Positions 17,652 to 26,323 of a DNA stretch of 47,282 nt are shown here, piece after piece. Both the position numbers and the translations under genes were made by a program. The notes below the pieces were generated by a model. It searched no databases, was not told the DNA's origin, and saw only the letters and a list, made by a program, of their open reading frames with translations. The stretch is taken from the NCBI GenBank assembly GCA_913061055.1, contig CAJXVA010000013.1, forward strand, positions 1 through 47,282. Reading direction: 5' to 3'. The first letter of the stretch is position 1; every line of letters starts with the position of its first letter. Origin of the DNA: an uncultured Pseudomonadota bacterium. GTDB taxonomy: Bacteria; Myxococcota_A; Polyangia; Nannocystales; Nannocystaceae.

Positions 17652-17822
17652 CGACTTCCCGGTAGGTTTCCCCGGCGCGAGTATGCGCCCGGTCGGCCGA
17701 AGCGCCAAGCGATCTGGCACGGAGGCGCGTTCGTCGCCGCATTCGTCGTTGCACGCTGCGGGGCAGACCGTTCCGGGGTTTGGGGGGATGCGCGCCGCCA
17801 GAGCGTTCCTACACTCGAACCC

Positions 17823-18842
17823 ATGATTCAGGAGTCCGTACCCCTCGGGTTTCCGTGGCCGACACTCGACCCGTTCCTCTTCTGCGCCTACCACCTCGAC
17901 GAGTATCCGGCGGGCAACGAATCGATGGGCCCCGACCCAGCGCTGCTGAAGGGGCGCAGCATTGGTAGCGACTTCGAGGTACGCGACGGCTGGCGCATGT
18001 ATCACGGCGACGTCGTGCCGGGCTTTCCGAGGCATCCGCATCGTGGCTTCGAGACGGTGACCGTCGCCCGACGCGGCTTGCTCGATCACTCGGACTCCCT
18101 GGGCGCGACCGCGCGCTTCGGTCGCGGCGACTGTCAGTGGATGACGGCCGGCAGTGGAATCGTGCACTCCGAGATGTTCCCACTGCTCGACCGGGAGTCG
18201 GGCAACACCGCGGAGCTGTTCCAGCTGTGGCTCAACCTGCCGGCCAAGAACAAGATGGTCGACCCCGCCTTCAAGATGTTGTGGGCCGATGAGATCCCCA
18301 AGGTTACGCTCCGCGATGACGCAGGTCGGCAAACGCTGGTGACGATCAACGCGGGAAGTCTGGAGGGGCACGATGCGCCTGCGCCTCCGCAACACTCCTG
18401 GGCGGCACAGCCCGACTCGCACGTCGCCATCTGGACGCTGGAGATGCAACCCGGTGCCCACGCGACGCTGCCCCCCGCGCCGAAAGAAGCGCACCGCATG
18501 ATCTACTTCCATCGCGGACAGCGCGTGGCTGTGGGGGAGGGAGCACTCGATGTGAACAACGCTGCCCTCGTGCAGTCGGACGCACCGCTCATGCTTCACA
18601 ACACCGGCGACGCGGTGGCGGAGATTCTGCTCCTGCAGGGTCGTCCGATCGGGGAGCCGGTCGCGCAACACGGGCCGTTTGTCATGAACACCCGAGCCGA
18701 GATCGAGCAGGCGTTCGAGGACTACCGACGGACGCAATTCGGGGGCTGGCCCTGGAAACGCGACGCGCCGGTGCATGACCGCGGGCAGGGGCGGTTTGCC
18801 ATCCATGCGGATGGTCGGCGCGAGGACGCTCCGGCCGGGTAG
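17823..18842 (+). CDS. pirin family protein
   Basis: 339 residues from ATG 17823. The cupin metal site of pirins is intact: FPRHPHRGFETVT (two histidines) and AGSGIVHSEMFP (His and Glu), followed by the conserved Q-L-W-L-N-L-P strand (FQLWLNLPAKNKM). The second cupin half (about 190-290) carries PKEAHRMIYFHRG and EILLLQGRPIGEPVAQHGPFVMN, typical of the pirin C-terminal domain. No signal peptide is present, so it is cytoplasmic. Bacterial pirins are iron-binding proteins with quercetinase or regulatory roles. The DUF2314 lipoprotein gene starts 25 bp downstream on the same strand. Confidence 0.93.
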   Translation: MIQESVPLGFPWPTLDPFLFCAYHLDEYPAGNESMGPDPALLKGRSIGSDFEVRDGWRMYHGDVVPGFPRHPHRGFETVTVARRGLLDHSDSLGATARFGRGDCQWMTAGSGIVHSEMFPLLDRESGNTAELFQLWLNLPAKNKMVDPAFKMLWADEIPKVTLRDDAGRQTLVTINAGSLEGHDAPAPPQHSWAAQPDSHVAIWTLEMQPGAHATLPPAPKEAHRMIYFHRGQRVAVGEGALDVNNAALVQSDAPLMLHNTGDAVAEILLLQGRPIGEPVAQHGPFVMNTRAEIEQAFEDYRRTQFGGWPWKRDAPVHDRGQGRFAIHADGRREDAPAG

Positions 18843-18867
18843 GGCGGCCGCCTGGCCTGCCGCGTCG

Positions 18868-20187
18868 ATGGTAGGAAAGCCCGTGCTCCGACATGCGCTG
18901 TCGCTCACCCTGCTGCTCACGGCCTGCGATTCGCTCAAGAATCCGGCCACGACCGGTGCCACGCCCGGCCGCGAAGTCCAGGCTTCGGCGGATGCGTCCT
19001 CGTCCGCCGAGCCCTGGCAGGCTGGGGCGCTTCGGGAAGGCCCCGTGTCGTTCAGTCTTGCCGTGTACGGGCAAGACGGTGATCCCGCCGCATTGAAAGC
19101 CGCAGCGACGAAGGCCGTCGAAGCCCACTCCTCGAGCGTGAAGGTGGACCTCGAGTTCCCCGCCATCGAGACGTTCGCTCCACCCGCGCCCGACATGCTG
19201 GCGTTCATTGGCGTTGGGCTGTCGCCGGAAGAGGTGAAGGCGGTGCAAGGAGCGAAGGCGGTGGCAGTGCTCCGAGTCTCCGTGTCCGATCCCTCCGAAG
19301 CGGAGACGGCGATGAACGAGGCGAACGCGCTGGTGGCCGAGATCGCCACGGCCTCGGATGGACTGCCTTGGGACGAGGAGACCCGGCAGCTCTTCGCGCG
19401 AGACGAGTGGGCGAAGCGGGTGGAGTTTGGCCCGGACAAGGCGGGTGAACGCTGGCGTCACTTCACCACCCACAACTACCGCGACGGTGAACTCATCCGG
19501 CAGGTCACGCTGGGTCTTGGGAAGTTCGGCTTGCCCGAGATCGCGAACGAAGGCGTCGCCGCACATGAAGGCGAGACGATGGGCGCGCTGATCAACCTCG
19601 TGGCCGAAACGATGGTCGATGGGGCGGTCGTGGGCGAGGGAGGGACGCTGCCCATCTCGACGCCAGACGGGAAGACGGTGACCGTTCACCTGGGGGTGGG
19701 AACCAAGCAGGAGGGGGATGCGCCAGGGCGACTGCTGGTGCTTCGTTACCCGGGCACCGGTTCGCTGCAGCAGCGGCAGGTCAAACTGCTCGAGAGCATC
19801 TACGGGCCGATGGAGGGGAAGATCATGGACGCCGAGGCGGAGGATGCCGAGCTGCTCGCCGCGTCGGCCAAAGCGAAGCAGGAGCTGGCCAAGCTCGAGA
19901 AACACTTCGCGGGCGGCGTCCCAGACCTCGAACACTTGTCGGTGAAGGCGCCGTTCTCGACCGACGACGGCGGGATCGAGTGGATGTGGGTCGAGGTGAC
20001 CCAATGGAACGGCGCCAAGATGAAGGGCATCTTGCAGAACGCGCCGCGAGCCATCGCTGGTCTGCAGCGAGGGGCGACGGTCGAAGTCGAGGTGGATGCG
20101 CTGTTCGACTATATCCACTCCCGTGGCGACGGCTCGTCCGCAGGCGGGACCACAAACGACATCCTCGAACGTCGGCACGGCGGGTAG
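18868..20187 (+). CDS. lipoprotein with C-terminal DUF2314 domain
   Basis: 439 residues from ATG 18868, with lipobox LTAC (about Cys17) after a hydrophobic stretch ALSLTLLLTA. The middle is a large alpha/beta region without a recognisable family; it mentions repeated acidic helices and LPISTPDGKTVTVHLGVG. The last 75 residues match DUF2314: EWMWVEVTQWNG, KGILQNAPRAIAGLQRGATV, and the end DALFDYIHSRGDG with a T-N-D-I-L tail. DUF2314 is a small domain of unknown function found in YegJ-like proteins. It sits 25 bp behind the pirin gene. Confidence 0.82.
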   Translation: MVGKPVLRHALSLTLLLTACDSLKNPATTGATPGREVQASADASSSAEPWQAGALREGPVSFSLAVYGQDGDPAALKAAATKAVEAHSSSVKVDLEFPAIETFAPPAPDMLAFIGVGLSPEEVKAVQGAKAVAVLRVSVSDPSEAETAMNEANALVAEIATASDGLPWDEETRQLFARDEWAKRVEFGPDKAGERWRHFTTHNYRDGELIRQVTLGLGKFGLPEIANEGVAAHEGETMGALINLVAETMVDGAVVGEGGTLPISTPDGKTVTVHLGVGTKQEGDAPGRLLVLRYPGTGSLQQRQVKLLESIYGPMEGKIMDAEAEDAELLAASAKAKQELAKLEKHFAGGVPDLEHLSVKAPFSTDDGGIEWMWVEVTQWNGAKMKGILQNAPRAIAGLQRGATVEVEVDALFDYIHSRGDGSSAGGTTNDILERRHGG

Positions 20188-20251
20188 CGCTGGGACGATG
20201 TCAGGCCGTGTGCGCCCTGACACCGGCCCACGAGCTGTCTATGCTGGCCCC

Positions 20252-22009
20252 ATGAAGCGCAGCAGTGTCGGCCTCGTCGTTGCGTGTTTGGTGGCCTGCG
20301 GTGGCGGCTCGGGCGAGGCGAGCGAGGGGGCGGGTCGCAGCTCGTCGAGCGATGGGACCGGGGCGGGCCCGAGGACAACGGCCGCCGAGTCTACGAGCAC
20401 GGGCGCGGGGTCGAGCTCGTCTGACACTGGTGCGGCATCGAGTAGTTCGGCAGAGGCGTCCTCATCGTCGGGCGGGTCGGTGCTCGACCCCTTCTGTGAC
20501 GATCTTGGGCTGCCTCGCGCCGAGCTGTTCGAAGGGGAGGGGAGTGCGTGGGGAGAGGTCGCCGGAGAGTTCAGCGTCGAGACGACCTTCGGGCCGTGGT
20601 CGCTCTCCGAGAACTTCTCCGGCTGCGACTCCTACGTGTTCGTCAACGACCAGGGCAGCGCGACCGCATCGGGACTGCGCAGCACCGCGACGACAGAGTT
20701 GTTCGAACGCTCCGCGCTCAACGTTCACTACTTCTTCCTGACCACGTCAGGGGATTCGGCTACGGGCGCCGAGCAGTGGCAGTCCTCGATCGGTGGCGCG
20801 CTGGCGGGCTTGGACGCGGGGGCGCAGGAGCACTGGTCCTCGCGTGTGCACTTTGTGACCGACGCGTCGGGCAGCATCGTCGACTTCCTCAGCGCGCGTC
20901 CGGACCAGATCACCTTCGCGATCGATCGTGCCCAACGTTGGGACGACCCCGGATCCACGAGCGACACGACCGGCGGAAGTTTCGCCCCTGCGGCCCCGGT
21001 GCTCGGCTACACCGCGCGTTACTACAACGCCCGGCACGCTCAAGACCTGAGGCTCGAGGCGCAGCGAGACGTCACCCAGGTCGTGGTGCTCGACCAGTAC
21101 ACCTTCGAACCAGAGTGCGACGGATCCTGCTCGGGTCTGCCCAACGGGCCGTTCGCCAACAGCAACAACTGGACCGCCTGGCCAGCGGAGTTCCCGGACG
21201 CGGGGGCGATGGCAGCGTTCGATACGATGGAAGTCGTCGTGACCGCGCAGTGCGGCCCCGACCCCGACGCCGACTGTGGTCACTGGGACTACGAGGCGAT
21301 GCTCAACCTCTGCGACACCGATGCTTGTGATGCGCAGGTCAACGAGCTGGCGCGATGGATCACTCCGTATGCGCGGCCCGGAGTCCGGCGGTGGGTGTTC
21401 GACGCGTCACACATGCTGGGCCTGGTCCGCGGCGGCGGCATGCGCTGGGTTCAGTTCGGGATGATCTGGAACATGAATCCGTCTGTGTGGGACATTCGGA
21501 TCCGCCTGCGGGATGCGAGCAAGGACGCGTCCGTGCAAGAAACGATTCCCACGTTCGCCGGAAACCGCGGTTTCAACGACGACTACAACACCTGGGATCC
21601 GGTCGAGTTCACGCCGCCGGCGGGCACGACCCGCGTCGAGTTCACCGCGCTGATTTCGGGACACGGGCAGGAAGCGAACAACTGCGCCGAATGGTGCGAG
21701 CACCAGCACGAGTTCACCGTCAACGGCGAGATGGTTCATCTGCGGGATTTCCCCGGCGAGGTGACCGCCCAGCGGTGCGGCGAGGCGGTCGATGATGGTG
21801 TTGTCCCCGGTCAGTGGGGGAACTGGACGCCGGGGCGTGCGGGGTGGTGTCCGGGGGCTGCGATCGAGCCCTGGGTCATCGACATCACCGACGCGGTGAA
21901 CATCGGAGAGCTCAACACCATCGAGTACCGGGGGCTGTTTGCAGGTGTTCCGGTCGAGGGTGGTCGTGGACGGATTCGATTGTCGAGCTACGTGACGTTC
22001 AGCGAGTAG
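20252..22009 (+). CDS. peptide-N-glycosidase F-like lipoprotein
   Basis: 585 residues from ATG 20252. Lipobox LVAC (Cys16) is followed by a Ser/Gly/Thr linker to about 75. The central part (about 80-290) is a domain I do not recognise, with Cys pairs. The C-terminal 300 residues resemble the two jelly-roll domains of PNGase F: DCGHWDYEAML (equivalent of the catalytic Asp region), ELARWITPYARPG, FNDDYNTWDPVEF, the SGHGQ.....CAEWCEHQHEFTVNG block and GRAGWCPGA. PNGase F cleaves the bond between Asn and N-glycans on glycoproteins. Whether this protein is active cannot be told from the motifs alone. It ends 7 bp from the convergent TPR gene. Confidence 0.8.
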   Translation: MKRSSVGLVVACLVACGGGSGEASEGAGRSSSSDGTGAGPRTTAAESTSTGAGSSSSDTGAASSSSAEASSSSGGSVLDPFCDDLGLPRAELFEGEGSAWGEVAGEFSVETTFGPWSLSENFSGCDSYVFVNDQGSATASGLRSTATTELFERSALNVHYFFLTTSGDSATGAEQWQSSIGGALAGLDAGAQEHWSSRVHFVTDASGSIVDFLSARPDQITFAIDRAQRWDDPGSTSDTTGGSFAPAAPVLGYTARYYNARHAQDLRLEAQRDVTQVVVLDQYTFEPECDGSCSGLPNGPFANSNNWTAWPAEFPDAGAMAAFDTMEVVVTAQCGPDPDADCGHWDYEAMLNLCDTDACDAQVNELARWITPYARPGVRRWVFDASHMLGLVRGGGMRWVQFGMIWNMNPSVWDIRIRLRDASKDASVQETIPTFAGNRGFNDDYNTWDPVEFTPPAGTTRVEFTALISGHGQEANNCAEWCEHQHEFTVNGEMVHLRDFPGEVTAQRCGEAVDDGVVPGQWGNWTPGRAGWCPGAAIEPWVIDITDAVNIGELNTIEYRGLFAGVPVEGGRGRIRLSSYVTFSE

Positions 22010-22016
22010 GCTGCGA

Positions 22017-24302
22017 TCACATCCCGTAGGCCTCGGCGAGCGCACGTTGCCGGGCGAGTTCGTTCGCGTAGCCCGGTCCGTGGGTCTGTACGAGCGCTTC
22101 ACACAGCTCGATCCAGACGGCCGGGCCCGGCCAGGCGTTGGCCGCCGCCGTCAGTGCCCCGTGCAGCTGCTCGAGGTCCGTGCTCGCAGGCACCGTGGCA
22201 AAGAGATACACGCCCCGAACCTGCTCGCCCTCGCCCCCATTCGTCCCGGGCTCGGTGAGCATGTACTCGTCGCCGGAGCGTCGTTGCAGTCGCAGCGAGA
22301 GGTCCCCCAGCGTCTCCACGAGCTTCTGGAGCGCTTCGGATCCCGGATGCACACCGTCGATGGTGAAGGCGCGCCGCTGACCTTCGTGAAGCAGCTCGAG
22401 CTCACGGTAGGTGAAGAGCGTTCGTTCGTCGGTCTCATCGCGATCGACGGGCGCCGGGTCGAAGAGTACGACGTCGTCTTGCCGCTCCCGCTCTTCCCGG
22501 TCACCGGTGATCGTTTCGATGCGTGCGGTGACGGGCCCGGTGCGCGTGGCCCAGTAACACTGCCCGCGCGCCGTTCGAATCCACGCGCCGCCCCAGCGTT
22601 CATTGATGGGCGCATCGCCCGGCTCGACCTCCATCCCCAAGCGAATCGCGCCAGCGCGTACGATCTCCCAGCGGCCCAACGCGGTCGCGGCCACGATGCG
22701 GTCCCAGTCGTGCGGCCCCGGTTCGTGCCGCTCGACCAGTGTGCCGGAGAGCGCCAGCGCGTCGTCCCAACGGCGCTGCTTGGCCGCGATGTCGCACAGA
22801 CGGGCCCGTGCCGCGTCCGCATCGGGGTCGAGCTCGAGCATCTCGGTGAAGCCGTCCACGGCCAGCGCGAATCGTCCGGCGCGCTCGTGACTCGTGGCGA
22901 GCAGCCATCGACCCATCGGATCGTCGGCCTCGAATCGTTCTTGGACCAACGCCTCGAGGTCCTCGTGCCGTCCCGTGTCACGGAGCACGCCGCCGAGGGC
23001 CTTCGCCACGTCTCGCGCTTGGGGGTGGCTTTGCAGGAAGGCTTCCAGGTGTCGCTTCGCGGCGGACGTGAGCCCGAGGTGTGACAGCGTTGCGCCCTGA
23101 AGCGTGGCCAGCCGGGTGTCGTCTGGCCACCGAGAACAACCGGCACCGAGCACTTCGAGCGCGGCGTCGGCCGCTTCGGGAAGGGCCTCGGAGTCCAGCG
23201 CACCGGGCGTGGTGATGCTCGGGTCCAAGACCGCCGAGGGGGTCTGTTCGATGACGCTCCGGGTCTGCGCGAGTGCGTCATCCAGGTGCTGCGGGGCCTT
23301 GAGCTCGGCCCGTGCGTCCATCCCGAGCTGCATCAGGGTCTCGGCCTGCAGCCGAAGTCCTCGATGGGCTGCGAGACGGGCGGCGATCAATGCCGTCTCG
23401 GCAGTGCTCCAAAGGGCGCCGTTGGCTTCAAAACGGTGCACGACCGTGGCCGCCTGACGCCCGAGCTCCGCGTCGTTGTCTCGGCACTGTGCGTCGACCA
23501 ACTGTTCGATGACGGACAGCCAGTCGCGGCCGTCGCTGTCGTCGATGTCGTCCAACGCGGGGAGAGTGCCGGCTGCATCCTTCGGTTGTCCGACAGCGAC
23601 CAAGGCCTCCGCCATGGCGATCCTGTAGCCGACGGCACCACTCTCCCCCGAAGCGGAGCTGGGCGGTGCCGCACGCAACAGAGCCAATGCCTCCTCACTT
23701 CGGCCCAGCAGGACGAGGCAATGGGCCTTGTTCTTGAACATCTTGTCGTGGCTTCGGACGACATCTGCAGCGGTGGCGGCGTCGAGCTGAGCGTCGATGA
23801 AGTCCACGGCGTCTTGCAGCCGTCCCGCGTCCTGCAGGGCACCGGCTCGCTCCAAGCTGATGCACTCAAAACACGGCCACGTTGGGTCGATGCGTCCGAG
23901 CGCTTCTTCGGTGACCGAGAGCCGCTCCTGGGCATAGCCGGGCCCGTCGGTGACCCCGTAGCAGTTCGCGAAGTCTTGGACCACGCACAAACTCTGCGGA
24001 CAGTCGCGGTTGCCGGGGCGATGGGAGAACTCGAGGAGCGCAACACAACCCTCGAGGTTGTCGCGTCCCTGGTAGCGGTGCAGGACCCGGCTTTGCATGA
24101 GCCAGTGACGCAGGAAGATCTCGACCCAGGGCTCCTCGAGGTCCGTCGCCAGCGCGAGACCTTCAGGAACCATGGCCTCCGCTTGCTCGTGGCGCATGTC
24201 GCAGACGGCGGTGGGGAGGTCGTCCATCACGGCGGCCAGCCGGTGGTGGCCTCGCTCGCGCAGCTGCTCCTGTTTGTCATAGACCCACGCCCAGATGTTC
24301 AT
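22017..24302 (-). CDS. large TPR protein coupled to an HSP90-family gene
   Basis: 761 residues from ATG 24302. The protein is almost entirely helical hairpins of TPR type: LERAGALQDAGRLQDAVDFI, KAHCLVLLGRSEEALALL, HLEAFLQSHPQARDVAKALG, HERAGRFALAVDGFTEML and further units to about 590. The C-terminal 170 residues form a different alpha/beta domain (RIETITGDREER, ..VYLFATVPAST..) that I do not recognise. No signal peptide is seen. The start codon overlaps the stop of the upstream HSP90-like gene (ATGA, 4 bp), so the two are translationally coupled. TPR proteins are classical HSP90 co-chaperones in eukaryotes, so a physical partnership is a reasonable inference. Confidence 0.85.
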   Translation of the reverse strand: MNIWAWVYDKQEQLRERGHHRLAAVMDDLPTAVCDMRHEQAEAMVPEGLALATDLEEPWVEIFLRHWLMQSRVLHRYQGRDNLEGCVALLEFSHRPGNRDCPQSLCVVQDFANCYGVTDGPGYAQERLSVTEEALGRIDPTWPCFECISLERAGALQDAGRLQDAVDFIDAQLDAATAADVVRSHDKMFKNKAHCLVLLGRSEEALALLRAAPPSSASGESGAVGYRIAMAEALVAVGQPKDAAGTLPALDDIDDSDGRDWLSVIEQLVDAQCRDNDAELGRQAATVVHRFEANGALWSTAETALIAARLAAHRGLRLQAETLMQLGMDARAELKAPQHLDDALAQTRSVIEQTPSAVLDPSITTPGALDSEALPEAADAALEVLGAGCSRWPDDTRLATLQGATLSHLGLTSAAKRHLEAFLQSHPQARDVAKALGGVLRDTGRHEDLEALVQERFEADDPMGRWLLATSHERAGRFALAVDGFTEMLELDPDADAARARLCDIAAKQRRWDDALALSGTLVERHEPGPHDWDRIVAATALGRWEIVRAGAIRLGMEVEPGDAPINERWGGAWIRTARGQCYWATRTGPVTARIETITGDREERERQDDVVLFDPAPVDRDETDERTLFTYRELELLHEGQRRAFTIDGVHPGSEALQKLVETLGDLSLRLQRRSGDEYMLTEPGTNGGEGEQVRGVYLFATVPASTDLEQLHGALTAAANAWPGPAVWIELCEALVQTHGPGYANELARQRALAEAYGM

Positions 24303-26122
24303 GGCTGCGCACCTCCTTCTGCTCCGGTCAGCGCACACACAGCGTGCTGCAGGTCGATCAAGGCTTCGTCGAGCGTCGGTGTTCCGCGAAGGTCGTCTTG
24401 CGCCGTGAGCATGCCGAGCACTGCCCGAAGCAGACGGACTCCGCTGGCCTGTCGGTCCTGGTCTTCGCATTCGAGGACCGCTTCGATCGCGGGGCACGCC
24501 AGGTTCACGTACAGCAGCTGGGTCGCGCGCTTCTCAATGGTCTTGGTGAAGCTGCGCGCGAGCGCCAGCGTGGCGGCGCCCATCGCTGCATCGGCTTTGT
24601 CGTCTTCGATTCTGGCTTTGAGTTCCTGCTTGCGGTCGACGAGGGCGACGAAGGGCAGGGACTTCGGCTCATAACGCGCCGCAAGCACCTCGAGGTCGTC
24701 GGCGCCGAACCACTCCAGCAGTCGAGCATCGAGCGCGTCCTTGGGTTGCACGCCGAGCATGCGTTCGTCGGCGCCGTCGCCGATCAGATGCACCGCACCT
24801 GTGCGGGCATCGCAGTAGCGCTGCACGAACCCAAGCGCTCCGTAACGCTGTCCGAGCACCACCGGGATGTCGCGGGCCCGATAGAGCAGGGACTCCACAC
24901 CGGGACGTTCGCTCTGGCTGACGTACACGGTCCCTGCGGACCGGCGCAAGATGGCCTCGAGGTCGAGGTCGCCCATGGAGGTGGGCACGGTCAACTCATC
25001 GGCAACCAGGTCAAACAACCCGGGCGCGGCGAGCGAGCACCCCAGAAGCGCCTCGTTGTGTCGGCGAACGACCCGGCGCCAGGTGTGGGGCTCGTCGCTG
25101 GCCAGTCTCGCGAGCTCGGTCATGAGCGAGCGGGCGAGCGTGTTTCGAGCATGCGCGTAGAACTCGTCGCGCTGCAGATCTTCCCGACTTGCGGTGGGCA
25201 CGAGCTGGTCGGACTCGACGATGGCGCCCACAAACGACGCCCACTCTGGGAGCAGGTGCCGGGCGTCGTCGTCGACGAGCATGCCGCGAACAAAAACCGA
25301 GACGTTCCGATTGTCGGCGCTTCCGTACGACGAGCCGTCCTGAATCCACAGCAAGCCCTCGACCCGGGCTCCGGGCGGGCCGTCTCCATCGTCGCGAACC
25401 TGCAGCGTGCACAGCGGCGCAAAACGTTGCTCGTAGCGCTCGGCGAATGCCATGGCCTGTTTGCGCCGTTTCAGCGCGCTTGCGTCCGCGTCGCGCCACG
25501 GCGGGGATTCACCATTGATCGGCCCGTACCCCTCGAGCGTCAGCGGGATGCTCAACAGGGAGCAGTACTTCTCCAACAGCGATCGCAGCGGCCCCATCTG
25601 CGCGAGCGAGCGGTGGGCGTCCTCGAGCTGCAAGCTGACGCAGGTCCCCACGTTGCGGGCCGGGGCCTCTTCGATCGTGTATTGGTGGCCAGAGCGCGAC
25701 GTGAACCGCCACGCGGTCGCGGGATCCTTGTGCGAGGTGGTCCACACCTCGGTACGCTCCGCCACCACGTACGTCGAGAGAAACCCGAGGCCGAACAGAC
25801 CGATCAACCCGTCCGCTCCGTCCTCCCGGAGCTCGCGCGTACGGCCGCGTCCCACCGTGGCGAGATAGGTCTGGATCTCCTCGTGCGTGAGCCCGGCACC
25901 GTTGTCCTCGACGTGCAGCCAGCCCTCGCTGGGGTTGGCCCGGATCGAAATCGCCGGCTGTGGAGCATCGCTCTGTTCGTGTGCTCGGCGGGTGCACGAG
26001 TCATGAGCGTTCTGCACCAGCTCCCGCACGACCACGTTGGGGGTCGAGTAGAGGTGCTGGCCCAACACGCGCATCAGGCCGTCGAGGTCCACCTCCGTCT
26101 TGTGGAGCTGGGGCGTACTCAT
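24299..26122 (-). CDS. HSP90-family (HtpG-like) ATPase
   Basis: 607 residues, close to HtpG length. The GHKL ATP-binding Bergerat fold is intact: VVVRELVQNAHD with Glu34 and Asn38, DNGAGL (73-78), an ATP lid, and GLFGLGFLSTYVVA (108-121). The middle domain has the HSP90 signature stretch VFVRGMLVDDD, LLPEWASFVGAIVESDQL and TASREDLQ with the catalytic arginine. The C-terminal third is divergent from HtpG. This fits the 'HSP90 family protein' group distinct from housekeeping HtpG. It is followed, with a 4-bp overlap, by a large TPR protein gene, which suggests a dedicated chaperone/co-chaperone pair. ATG 26122 is well supported by the immediate LHKTEVDLDGLMRVLG start typical of HSP90s. Confidence 0.92.
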   Translation of the reverse strand: MSTPQLHKTEVDLDGLMRVLGQHLYSTPNVVVRELVQNAHDSCTRRAHEQSDAPQPAISIRANPSEGWLHVEDNGAGLTHEEIQTYLATVGRGRTRELREDGADGLIGLFGLGFLSTYVVAERTEVWTTSHKDPATAWRFTSRSGHQYTIEEAPARNVGTCVSLQLEDAHRSLAQMGPLRSLLEKYCSLLSIPLTLEGYGPINGESPPWRDADASALKRRKQAMAFAERYEQRFAPLCTLQVRDDGDGPPGARVEGLLWIQDGSSYGSADNRNVSVFVRGMLVDDDARHLLPEWASFVGAIVESDQLVPTASREDLQRDEFYAHARNTLARSLMTELARLASDEPHTWRRVVRRHNEALLGCSLAAPGLFDLVADELTVPTSMGDLDLEAILRRSAGTVYVSQSERPGVESLLYRARDIPVVLGQRYGALGFVQRYCDARTGAVHLIGDGADERMLGVQPKDALDARLLEWFGADDLEVLAARYEPKSLPFVALVDRKQELKARIEDDKADAAMGAATLALARSFTKTIEKRATQLLYVNLACPAIEAVLECEDQDRQASGVRLLRAVLGMLTAQDDLRGTPTLDEALIDLQHAVCALTGAEGGAQP

Positions 26123-26134
26123 GAGGCTAGATGA

Positions 26135-26317
26135 TACCGCGAGTGCTGCAACCTCGGGTGCTGCGGGCCGTCTGCCAGCGAAGGCGCGCTGGATATCCGC
26201 ATCGGTACGTCCGGCTGGGAGCGGCGTCGTTTCGTCACGGAAGCCGGCGAGGTTCGCGAGACCTCGTGTTTGTGCACCGGAGCTGGGTGCCGGTACGTCG
26301 AGGCGGACTGCGGATGA
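26135..26317 (+). pseudogene. short Cys-rich coding-like frame without a start codon
   Basis: Within the 200-bp gap between the HSP90 gene start and the next stop, one plus-strand frame reads like protein: a CC...CC cluster, then ALDIRIGTSGWERRRFV, TEAGEVRE and a tail with three spaced cysteines ending DCG and TGA. It is bounded by a TGA at 26132-26134 and contains no ATG, GTG or TTG. It could be a gene remnant, a protein using an unusual start, or chance. No other feature is seen in the gap. Confidence 0.25.
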
Positions 26318-26323
26318 GCGCGG

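Noticed and set aside
17652..19439. 5' extension of the copper monooxygenase-like frame
   Set aside because: The extension is antisense to pirin and the DUF2314 lipoprotein; a signal peptide with lipobox starts at 17651.
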